DNA from: Beijerinckiaceae bacterium
Lineage (GTDB): Bacteria > Pseudomonadota > Alphaproteobacteria > Rhizobiales > Beijerinckiaceae
Assembly (NCBI GenBank): GCA_947455285.1
Contig: CANGOK010000019.1
Span: 1-22,063 of the forward strand
Length of the DNA: 22,063 nt
Reading direction: 5' to 3'
Position 1 is the first letter of the stretch. Every line of letters begins with the position of its first letter. The notes under the pieces were generated by a model. The model was given only the letters and a program-made list of their open reading frames with translations, ran no database searches and was not told the DNA's origin. Position numbers and translations under genes: made by a program. Of the stretch, positions 15,992 through 22,063 are shown piece after piece.

Positions 15992-17088
15992 ATGTTCCTC
16001 TCCCTTCGGTGACAAGCGCCCAGAAGATCGGCATCGTCGATTGCGACATCCATCCAGTGCAACGCTCGGCCGCTGATCTCTATCCCTATATGAGCCAGCG
16101 CTGGCGCGAACATAGCGAGATGTTCGGCCCCCATATCCGTCAAGGCCTCACGGGCATGCAGGTCTATCCCCGCATGATGGCGGCTGGCCAGCGCGCGGAT
16201 TCCTATCCCGCAGGCGGCGGCCCGCCCGGCTCCGACCTCGACCTCATGCGCAGCCAGCATCTCGACGCGGTGGGCGTCGAATGGGGCATGCTCGTCGCGC
16301 TGAGCAAGGGCGGCATGGAGGAGCGCAACCCCGATTTCGCCACCGTGCTCTCCCATGCGGTGAACGACTGGCAGCGCCACGATTGGGTGGCGAAGGAGCC
16401 CCGTCTGCTCGCGGGCGTGGTCGTGCCTCAGGAAGACGCAGACTTCTGCGTGAAGGAAATCCATCTGCGGGCGCAGGACAAGGCCTTCAAGCAGATCATC
16501 ATCTCGCCCCGCTCTGCCGAGCCTCTGGGACGGCGGCGCTACTGGCCGATTTTTGCAGCGGCGCAGGAATGCGGCCTGCCCATCGGCCTGCATCCAGCCG
16601 CATTCAGCGGCGGCGCGCCCTCGACCAGCGCGGGATGGCCGACCTATTATATGCAGGAACATTACGCCTTCTGCACGGGCATGCAGGGCAATATCGTCAG
16701 CATGATCTTCGAAGGCGTCTTCGAACAGTTCCCGAATTTGAAGATCGCCCTCATCGAATCCGGCTTCACCTGGATGCCCGCCATGTGCTGGCGCATGGAT
16801 GCGGCTTTCGAGCGGATGCGCAAGGAGGTCCCGCACCTCAAGCGCCGCCCCTCGGAATATATCCGCGACCATTTCTGGTTCGCCACCCAGCCGATGGAGG
16901 AGCCCGAGAACCCGGCCCACCTGCCCGAGATCATCGAATGGATCGGCTGGGACAAGCTGCTCTTCTCCACCGATTACCCCCACTGGGATTATGACGATCC
17001 TCGCTACTGCATCCGCTTCCGCATGACCGACGCTCAGCGCTCCATGCTCTTCCGGGACAATGCGCGCGCATTGTATGGCCTGCCATGA
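15988..17088 (+). CDS. Amidohydrolase-superfamily enzyme, type B copy 2
   Basis: A 366-residue type B amidohydrolase-superfamily protein. The metal motif is IVDCDIHP (Asp18, Asp20, His22), with His202 (GLHPAA), Glu243 (EGVFEQFPNL), Glu257 (IESGFTWMP) and Asp329 with His332 (FSTDYPHWDY). It shares PLGRRRYWPIF, HLKRRPSEYIRDH and the GMQG stretch with the protein at 10491-11612; by eye about half of the positions match. The loop after the central histidine (residues 203-215) differs strongly between the two copies, where substrate specificity could change. The gene overlaps both neighbours by four bases (ATGA), the same coupling pattern as in the first triplet. Confidence 0.91.
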   Translation: MNVPLPSVTSAQKIGIVDCDIHPVQRSAADLYPYMSQRWREHSEMFGPHIRQGLTGMQVYPRMMAAGQRADSYPAGGGPPGSDLDLMRSQHLDAVGVEWGMLVALSKGGMEERNPDFATVLSHAVNDWQRHDWVAKEPRLLAGVVVPQEDADFCVKEIHLRAQDKAFKQIIISPRSAEPLGRRRYWPIFAAAQECGLPIGLHPAAFSGGAPSTSAGWPTYYMQEHYAFCTGMQGNIVSMIFEGVFEQFPNLKIALIESGFTWMPAMCWRMDAAFERMRKEVPHLKRRPSEYIRDHFWFATQPMEEPENPAHLPEIIEWIGWDKLLFSTDYPHWDYDDPRYCIRFRMTDAQRSMLFRDNARALYGLP

Positions 17089-17510
17089 CGCGACAATTGA
17101 ACCGCCACGTCATCGGCCGCGCCGACGACCTTCCGCCGGGCTCGCGCAAGCTGGTGCAGGTGGCAGGGCGCGAGATCGGCGTCTTCAACGTACATGGCGC
17201 CTTTTACGCGCTGGCGAACCGCTGCCCGCATGGCGGCGGCTCGCTTTGCGAGGGCTTCGTCACAGGCCTGTCGATCTCTGCGCATCCGGGCAAGTATGAG
17301 CTTGTTCGCGAGGGCGAATTCCTGCGCTGCCCCTTGCACGGATGGGAGTTCGAGATCGCCACGGGGCAATCCTACTGCGACCCCAAGAACACGCGCCTGC
17401 GCACCTTCAACGCTTCGGTTGAGCACGGCGCCGAATTGGTGAAGGGGCCTTATGTGGCCGAAAGCTTCGAGGTGAAGATCGAGGAAGATTATATCGTCCT
17501 CGATCTCTAA
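17085..17510 (+). CDS. Rieske [2Fe-2S] ferredoxin-like protein, copy 2
   Basis: A 141-residue soluble Rieske protein. Ligands are Cys47-Pro-His49 (RCPHGGGSLCEG) and Cys82-Pro-Leu-His85 (CPLHGWEFE). The spacing between His49 and Cys82 is 32 residues, exactly as in copy 1, with HPGKYELVREGEF in the inserted stretch. The C-terminal YVAESFEVKIEEDYIVLDL closely parallels copy 1. The start overlaps the preceding amidohydrolase stop (ATGA). It is the last gene of the core operon; only nine bases separate its stop from that of the convergent FbpA-type gene, leaving no room for a separate terminator. Confidence 0.92.
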   Translation: MTRQLNRHVIGRADDLPPGSRKLVQVAGREIGVFNVHGAFYALANRCPHGGGSLCEGFVTGLSISAHPGKYELVREGEFLRCPLHGWEFEIATGQSYCDPKNTRLRTFNASVEHGAELVKGPYVAESFEVKIEEDYIVLDL

Positions 17511-17519
17511 GCCTCGCGC

Positions 17520-18542
17520 CTAGCCATAAATTTCCTTGGCGAGCTGCAGATAGGGATCTATGCGCGTGAAATCCTCAGCGACGAGAGGCTTCACGTCGGC
17601 GAGCAAAGCGACCTCCGGGGCGAGCTTCGCCTTCAAGTCTGAAATGACGATGCCATGGCCAGTGTCGGCGTAGATCTCCTGCGCCTCATCCGACAGATAA
17701 AAATCGCAAATCAGTTTGGCCGCATTCGGATGAGGCGCGTTGCGCAGCACAGACACCGAATAGGAGCCATAGGTGACGCCTTCTTCGGGTATGATCATCT
17801 TCACCGGCAGCCCCTTCAGCCGCGCGTATTCCGACAGGATCAGCGGCACATAGATGGCGAATTCGCCCCGCGCCACGCGCCGCCCCGCCTCGCCATAATC
17901 GCGCGAGAAGACAGGCTGCTGCGCCGCAAGCTTTTCGTGATAGGAGCGGCCGAATTTATCCATGGTCATATGGAACATCACGCGGCCGCCGCCTGAGGTG
18001 CGCGGATCGTCGAAAAGGATTTTGTCCTTCCACTTGGGATCAAGCAGATCCTGCCAGCTCTTGGGCTCATCAGCCGGTTTGACCAGCGCCGTATTGACCA
18101 GAAAACCATAGTTGATCGTGAAGATCGGCGCCTGCATGCCATCGGCGCGGCTGACGAACTCGGGCTTCAACCGCGAGGCGTTGGGCAGGCCGCCGTGGCC
18201 CTCAAGGGTCTTGTCGATCTCCAGAGACATGAATGTATTGCTTGAGGCGGTATGCAGGACATCGCCCAGAAAGCGGCCGGCCGACTGCTCGATACGCGCG
18301 CGCTCACGCATCTCAGCGCCGCGAGCGGTGAGATATTCGACCTTGATTCCATAGGCCTTCTCGAAGGCCGTCGCGATGCGCCCGTGGGTGACCGGCGAAA
18401 TATAGGCGGAATAAACCACCACCTTGCCTTCACGCTTGGCCGCATCCACCAAGGCCGGCGATTGCGCAGCCCCAGCGCGCGAGGCGCCGAGGCCCGAAAG
18501 GCTGGCGCCGGCAAGCAGCGAAAACTCGCGTCTGTTCAACAT
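17520..18542 (-). CDS. FbpA/AfuA-type ABC substrate-binding protein, paralogue
   Basis: A 340-residue exported binding protein. The N-terminus MLNRREFSLLAGASL carries an RR pair before a hydrophobic stretch, resembling a Tat signal. Family blocks follow: LVDAAKREGKVVVYSAY, WQDLLDPKWKDKI, GRRVARGEFAIYV and NAPHPNAAKLI. It shares its layout with the protein at 8185-9198 but is diverged. It also lacks an adjacent Tyr-Tyr pair, arguing against a simple ferric-iron role. It is the second gene of a two-gene operon, 12 bases after the Bug gene, with ribosome site GGGAGCG. It may feed the permease/ATPase pair at 12044-14862; no other FbpB-like permease is visible. Confidence 0.9.
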   Translation of the reverse strand: MLNRREFSLLAGASLSGLGASRAGAAQSPALVDAAKREGKVVVYSAYISPVTHGRIATAFEKAYGIKVEYLTARGAEMRERARIEQSAGRFLGDVLHTASSNTFMSLEIDKTLEGHGGLPNASRLKPEFVSRADGMQAPIFTINYGFLVNTALVKPADEPKSWQDLLDPKWKDKILFDDPRTSGGGRVMFHMTMDKFGRSYHEKLAAQQPVFSRDYGEAGRRVARGEFAIYVPLILSEYARLKGLPVKMIIPEEGVTYGSYSVSVLRNAPHPNAAKLICDFYLSDEAQEIYADTGHGIVISDLKAKLAPEVALLADVKPLVAEDFTRIDPYLQLAKEIYG

Positions 18543-18554
18543 GGCTCGCTCCCG

Positions 18555-19529
18555 TCACAGCCGCTCGATATGTGCATCCGAAACCACCTTCGTCCATTTA
18601 ATAACTTCGGCGGCGACCCTGTCCCTCAACGCATCGCCGCTTGAAGGCGCAGGATTACTGCCAAGCCCCCTCAGCCGTGAAGCGATGGCCTCATCGGCGA
18701 GGATTTCGCGCATGACCGCGTTGAGCCGCGCGACGATCTCTGGACTCAGCCCCGCGGGACCGGCAAGGCCCAGCCATGAGTTGGTGTCATAGCCGACGAT
18801 CCCGCCTTCCGCGACGGTCGGCGTATCGGGCAAGGCGAAGAAACGACTGGCGCTGGTGACCGCCAGCGCGCGCAATTGCCCTGCGCGCACGCGCTCCAGC
18901 AAGACCGTCGGCGTGTCGACGATCAGATCAATACGCTGGGCGATCACATCGAGCATGCCCTCAGGGCCCCCCTTGTAGGGAACCTGATCTATGCGGATCT
19001 TCGCCATGGCCGCTAGCAATTCACCCGACAGGTGCTGCCCGCTGCCATTGCCGACATTGGCGCAAAGAAGCGGATTGGCCGCAGTGCGCGCGTAGTCGAC
19101 GAGTTGGTTGATATGCTTGACGGGATGGTCGTTGTAGGTCGCGAGAATGAAGGGGTAGTCGGTTATCCCAGTGATCCATGCGAAATCCTCCACCGTGCGG
19201 TAGGGCAATTGCTTGTAGATCGCCGCTGACACGGGATGTCCGCCCGGAAGCACCGCCAAAACCTGTCCGTCCGGCTTCGCTCGGGCTGTATAGGCCGCCG
19301 CCAGAGTGCCGCCAGCGCCGGGTTTCGGCTCCACGATGAACTGGACGCCCAATTTTTGCGTCAAGGCCTCGGCAACGATTCGCGCCACGACGTCCGCATT
19401 GCCGCCCGCGGCAAAGCCATGAACGATAGTGATCGTGCGTTCTGGCCAAGCGGCCTGGGCAAGCTCCGGCCCTGCGGTCAAGGCCGCCATGCCTGCAAGC
19501 AGCGCGCGCCTGTCGATATGTGAGACCAT
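18555..19529 (-). CDS. Bug/TctC-family periplasmic binding protein (classical type)
   Basis: A 324-residue solute-binding protein with the classical Bug opening WPERTITIVHGFAAGG, ADVVARIVAEAL, then VEPKPGAGGTLAA (about residues 27-80) and GITDYPF, VPYKGGPEGMLDV in the middle. HIDRRALLAG at the start gives a Tat-like RR pair before the hydrophobic region. I start at the ATG at 19529, behind GGGAGGAAGGTC; another in-frame ATG at 19550 would lie upstream of that ribosome site. Its subtype differs from the DFYxGK-type proteins at 5205-7331 and 19680. No TctA/TctB partner is visible. It heads a short operon with the FbpA-type gene. Confidence 0.91.
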   Translation of the reverse strand: MVSHIDRRALLAGMAALTAGPELAQAAWPERTITIVHGFAAGGNADVVARIVAEALTQKLGVQFIVEPKPGAGGTLAAAYTARAKPDGQVLAVLPGGHPVSAAIYKQLPYRTVEDFAWITGITDYPFILATYNDHPVKHINQLVDYARTAANPLLCANVGNGSGQHLSGELLAAMAKIRIDQVPYKGGPEGMLDVIAQRIDLIVDTPTVLLERVRAGQLRALAVTSASRFFALPDTPTVAEGGIVGYDTNSWLGLAGPAGLSPEIVARLNAVMREILADEAIASRLRGLGSNPAPSSGDALRDRVAAEVIKWTKVVSDAHIERL

Positions 19530-19679
19530 GACCTTCCTCCCGTGACGCATTTTCCAAAACGCTAACGAGGATATGGCGGATTGTCTAGCAATGCGCGGAC
19601 GATCGGCTCTCCCAAGGCCAGCTACTTGATGAGCGAGCGTTCAGGCCTCAATATGCTCCCAATTATATGGGAGAAGCGC
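19530..19679. promoter_or_regulatory. Divergent intergenic region with a hairpin over a ribosome site
   Basis: These 150 bases separate two divergent binding-protein genes and should hold both promoters. On the plus strand TTGATG (19626-19631) could be a -35, with TATGCT at 19652 as a -10 candidate, but the 20-base spacing is long. CTCCCA (19656-19661), ATTATA, TGGGAG (19668-19673) form a perfect inverted repeat whose right arm is the ribosome site of the next gene, six bases before its ATG. It could be an RNA stem that hides the ribosome site, or a dyad operator. Its function is inferred. Confidence 0.45.
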
Positions 19680-20765
19680 ATGCTGAGTCATTTGAAGACG
19701 CTGGCCATCGGCCTGGGCTTAGGCGCGCTGGTCGCATCTGCGCCCACCCACGCAGCCGACTTCTATCAGGGCAAGCGTCTCACCGTTCTCATCAACTTTG
19801 CAGCCGGTGGGCCAACGGATATCGAAGGGCGGCTCTTCGCGCGCAATGTCGTCAAGCACCTGCCCGGCGCCAGCGGCGTCGTCATCCAGAACATGGATGG
19901 CGGGGGCGGCGCGAATGGCACGAACTTTTTAGGCGAAGTCGCGCCCAAGGATGGAACGGTCATCGGCTATCTCACGGGAGCCGCGTGGCGCTATGTCACC
20001 ATCAAGGAAAGGTCGCGGATCGACTTCCTCAGCTACAACATGATCGCCTATCAGCCCGGCACCACCGTTTATTATGCGCGCTCCGATGTGCAGCCGGGCC
20101 TCAAGGTGGCAAGCGACATCATGAAGGCGCAGAACCTCGTGGTCGGCGGCCTGACTGCGGATTCCTCCAAGGATCTTCTGGAACGGCTGACCCTCGATCT
20201 GCTCGGCCTCAATTATAAATATGTCACGGGATACACCAGCAACGCTAACGCCCGCCTCGCCTTGCAGCGCAACGAAATCAATATGTTCGCGGAATCACCG
20301 CCCGGTTACATCTCGGTGATCGCCCCCGGCCTCGTGGCGAAGGGCGAGGCTGTGCCCCTTTATTATGATCCCGGCTGGAACGGCGTGCGTTTCTCGCAAC
20401 CCACGCAGGCCAAAGACCTCAACATGAAGCCCTTCCAGGAATTCTACCGGGAGGTGAAGGGCAAAGATCCCGAAGGCCAGCTATGGACGACCTACAAACA
20501 TGCGCTGGCCATCAACGCCGCTATGCAGCGTCTCGTCGCCTTCCCGCCGGGCACGCCAAAACCCGCCATCGAAGCCATGCGCCAAGCCATCCGCAAGATG
20601 GCGACGGACCCCGATTACATCGCCGACGCTACGAAAACAGTCGGGTTCATTCCCGACTACGAAGCGAACGACAATGTGCAGAAGGAAGTCGAGAACGCCC
20701 TGTCGATCTCTCAGGAAGACAAGGATTTCATCGCGGACTACATCGCGCGCGGACAGAAGAGATAG
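19680..20765 (+). CDS. Bug/TctC-family periplasmic binding protein (DFYxGK subtype)
   Basis: A 361-residue exported binding protein. The signal peptide runs to about residue 26 (ending THAAD), followed by DFYQGKRLTVLINF, AAGGPTDIEGRLFARN, KHLPGAS and VVIQNMDGGGGANG. This is the subtype of the proteins at 5205-7331, but it has GGP-TD instead of GGGY and NMDGGGG instead of NMPGAGG, so the ligand loops differ. The ATG at 19680 follows GGGAG at the right distance; the 33-codon upstream extension lacks a signal peptide and is rejected. It is followed nine bases later by a peroxiredoxin-like gene. No membrane partner is visible, and the ligand is unknown. Confidence 0.89.
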   Translation: MLSHLKTLAIGLGLGALVASAPTHAADFYQGKRLTVLINFAAGGPTDIEGRLFARNVVKHLPGASGVVIQNMDGGGGANGTNFLGEVAPKDGTVIGYLTGAAWRYVTIKERSRIDFLSYNMIAYQPGTTVYYARSDVQPGLKVASDIMKAQNLVVGGLTADSSKDLLERLTLDLLGLNYKYVTGYTSNANARLALQRNEINMFAESPPGYISVIAPGLVAKGEAVPLYYDPGWNGVRFSQPTQAKDLNMKPFQEFYREVKGKDPEGQLWTTYKHALAINAAMQRLVAFPPGTPKPAIEAMRQAIRKMATDPDYIADATKTVGFIPDYEANDNVQKEVENALSISQEDKDFIADYIARGQKR

Positions 20766-20774
20766 CGCCACGCC

Positions 20775-21341
20775 ATGAGCGATCTTCAGCCCATCATCCC
20801 CCGCCAGCCGGCGCCGCAACTCGTCGTTCCACTGGCGGGCGGTGGGGTTTACGATCTTGCTGCAGATGCGCCCCGCCTCTTCTCCATGGTGGTTTTCTAT
20901 CGCGGCCTGCATTGCCAGCAATGCAACGCCTATCTCGTCGAACTCGATGGGATGTTCGATGAGTTTGAGAAGCGCGGCGTCTCCATAGTGGCCATCTCCT
21001 GCGATGAAGCAGAGCGCGGCGAGCGCACGCCAGCGGATTGGGGCCTGACGAATTTGCGCGTCGGCTATGGGCTCACGCCACGCAAGGCCCGGGACTGGGG
21101 CCTCTTCCTGACCGAAGGCCGCCCGCGCAAGGAGGGCCTGTCTGAACCGCCAGTCTGTTGCGAACCCGGCCTCTTCCTCATCAGCCCGGACAAGACGCTA
21201 TTCTTCTCCGCCGTGCAGAACATGCCCTTCGCCCGCCCCCGTTTCGCCGACCTGATTGAGGGCTTCGAATTCATGTTCTCAAAGGGCTATTTCATCGACA
21301 AGGAATGTCCGGCGAAGGGCGAGCTGGTCAACGTTCCCTAG
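20775..21341 (+). CDS. Peroxiredoxin-like (AhpC/TSA-type thioredoxin-fold) protein
   Basis: A 188-residue cytoplasmic thioredoxin-fold protein of the peroxiredoxin-like group. MVVFYRGLHCQQCN contains the CxxC pair Cys47/Cys50 in the position where relatives often have WCPYC. SIVAISCDE (Cys76) and PPVCCEPGLFLISPD (Cys128, Cys129) add further cysteines. Expected role: thiol-dependent reduction of peroxides or other oxidised compounds; which cysteine is peroxidatic cannot be decided by eye. It is nine bases downstream of a Bug binding-protein gene, so probably cotranscribed, with only a weak ribosome site. Its TAG shares the CTAG at 21338-21341 with the convergent permease stop. Confidence 0.87.
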   Translation: MSDLQPIIPRQPAPQLVVPLAGGGVYDLAADAPRLFSMVVFYRGLHCQQCNAYLVELDGMFDEFEKRGVSIVAISCDEAERGERTPADWGLTNLRVGYGLTPRKARDWGLFLTEGRPRKEGLSEPPVCCEPGLFLISPDKTLFFSAVQNMPFARPRFADLIEGFEFMFSKGYFIDKECPAKGELVNVP

Positions 21342-22063
21342 GCGCCCTTCAGACGCCGCACGATCTCTGGCCCATCAAGCACGCCGACAGCGAGGAGGAT
21401 CGCGCCAAGCGCGATGTCGTTGATGAAAGGCGGCGCGCCGAGCGCATTCAGTCCCGCCCGCAGCAGCCCCAATGTCAGCACCCCCAGCGCAACGCCGAGA
21501 GGCCGCCCCGTTCCGCCCGCCAACGATACGCCCCCCAGAATGGCTGCGGCGGCTGCAGGTGGGATCACATCAGACAGGCCTGAAGCGGCGGCGGTCGCAA
21601 GCGCCATCGTCAGCAAGGCGCCCGAAAGTGCGGCGCAAAATCCGGAAAAGGCGAAGATGGCGATCAGTAGCCCTGTGACCGGCGCCCCCGCCGTGATGGC
21701 GGCGCGGCGGTCTGAGCCCATGGCGATGATCTCACGCCCCCAGCGCGTCGCCGCGAACACACCCGCCACCAGCGCGACGATAGCGATGCAGACAAGACTG
21801 CGTAGGGAGAAAAGGCCCCAGATGCGCCGGGTCACAGCCATGGTCGCTTCGAAATTGTCATATGGCAGAGAGCGATTCTCAGTGAGCACATAGGCGAGGC
21901 CGACGCAGGTCAGCAGGCCGCCCAACGTCACCCCAACAGAACTCAGTTGCAGGCGAACAATGATGAGCCCCTGCGCCACGCCAACCATCGCGCCAGCTAG
22001 CAGGGCTGCGGCGAGACCAAGGCGCGGGTCCTCCTGCCCAAGAGCGGCCATCAGGCAACCCGC
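21338..22063 (-). CDS. RbsC-type ABC sugar permease, C-terminal part (cut by window)
   Basis: About 241 residues of an integral membrane permease of the ribose/xylose (BPD_transp_2) family, whose members are usually about 320 residues; the N-terminal quarter lies beyond the right edge because the frame is open to the last base. Diagnostic blocks: GAMVGVAQGLIIVRLQLSS, VTLGGLLTCVGLAYVLT, GREIIAMGSDRRAAITAGAPV, PPAAAAAILGGVSLAGGTG and the C-terminal hydrophobic helix ending VRRLKGA. The partner ATPase and binding protein presumably lie outside the window. Its family is unlike the other importers here, so it probably belongs to a neighbouring sugar-type operon. The stop overlaps the convergent peroxiredoxin-like gene. 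Confidence 0.9.
   Translation of the reverse strand, partial: AGCLMAALGQEDPRLGLAAALLAGAMVGVAQGLIIVRLQLSSVGVTLGGLLTCVGLAYVLTENRSLPYDNFEATMAVTRRIWGLFSLRSLVCIAIVALVAGVFAATRWGREIIAMGSDRRAAITAGAPVTGLLIAIFAFSGFCAALSGALLTMALATAAASGLSDVIPPAAAAAILGGVSLAGGTGRPLGVALGVLTLGLLRAGLNALGAPPFINDIALGAILLAVGVLDGPEIVRRLKGA

Noticed and set aside
15928..16983. A 351-codon minus-strand open frame
   Set aside because: It is antisense to type B amidohydrolase copy 2; the plus-strand protein has intact active-site motifs, so this is a shadow.
8185..18542. Naming the FbpABC-like parts as a ferric iron importer
   Set aside because: Neither binding protein shows the adjacent tyrosine pair of ferric-binding proteins, and the transporter genes are embedded among catabolic enzymes, so an organic substrate is more likely.
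1..22063. Mobile element, CRISPR, tRNA or phage origin
   Set aside because: I saw no transposase or integrase, no regularly spaced repeats, no tRNA-like cloverleaf and no terminal inverted repeats. The duplications are diverged protein-coding paralogues, not insertion-sequence copies.

Overview
This is a gene-dense, GC-rich stretch of a proteobacterial chromosome or large replicon. The mix of NMT1/SsuA-type, Bug/TctC-type and FbpA-type binding proteins with ACMSD-like amidohydrolases and Rieske ferredoxins is typical of metabolically versatile Alphaproteobacteria (Hyphomicrobiales-like) and some Betaproteobacteria. I favour Alphaproteobacteria, but this is an inference from gene content and base composition; no marker gene is present. 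I find 23 protein genes and no convincing tRNA, rRNA, insertion sequence or CRISPR. No gap between genes exceeds about 165 bases, and there is no transcriptional regulator in the window.

Layout: (1) 1-4349, plus strand: an SsuABC/TauABC-type ABC importer operon with two paralogous substrate-binding proteins, one ATPase and two different permeases. The first gene is cut by the left edge. (2) 4375-9198, minus strand: FbpA-type binding protein, VOC protein, Bug binding protein, Bug binding protein, VOC protein. (3) 9361-17510, plus strand: the core of the window. An amidohydrolase type A, amidohydrolase type B and Rieske ferredoxin triplet is followed by a two-domain ABC permease and its ATPase, then by a second, diverged copy of the same triplet. 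(4) 17520-19529, minus strand: a Bug binding protein followed by a second FbpA-type binding protein. (5) 19680-21341, plus strand: another Bug-type binding protein and a peroxiredoxin-like protein. (6) 21338-22063, minus strand: the C-terminal part of an RbsC-type sugar permease, cut by the right edge.

How the genes may work together: I infer a catabolic island for one or a few small organic acids or aromatic-like compounds. The FbpABC-like importer (permease and ATPase inside the core operon, candidate binding proteins on the opposite strand at both ends) would bring in substrate. The four amidohydrolase-superfamily enzymes and two VOC proteins would process it. The Rieske ferredoxins would supply electrons to an unseen partner. 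Almost every component is present as a pair of diverged copies, and binding proteins (eight) far outnumber ATPases (two). The substrate cannot be named from sequence alone. The repeated amidohydrolase-amidohydrolase-Rieske module around a transporter is the best candidate for an undescribed system here.
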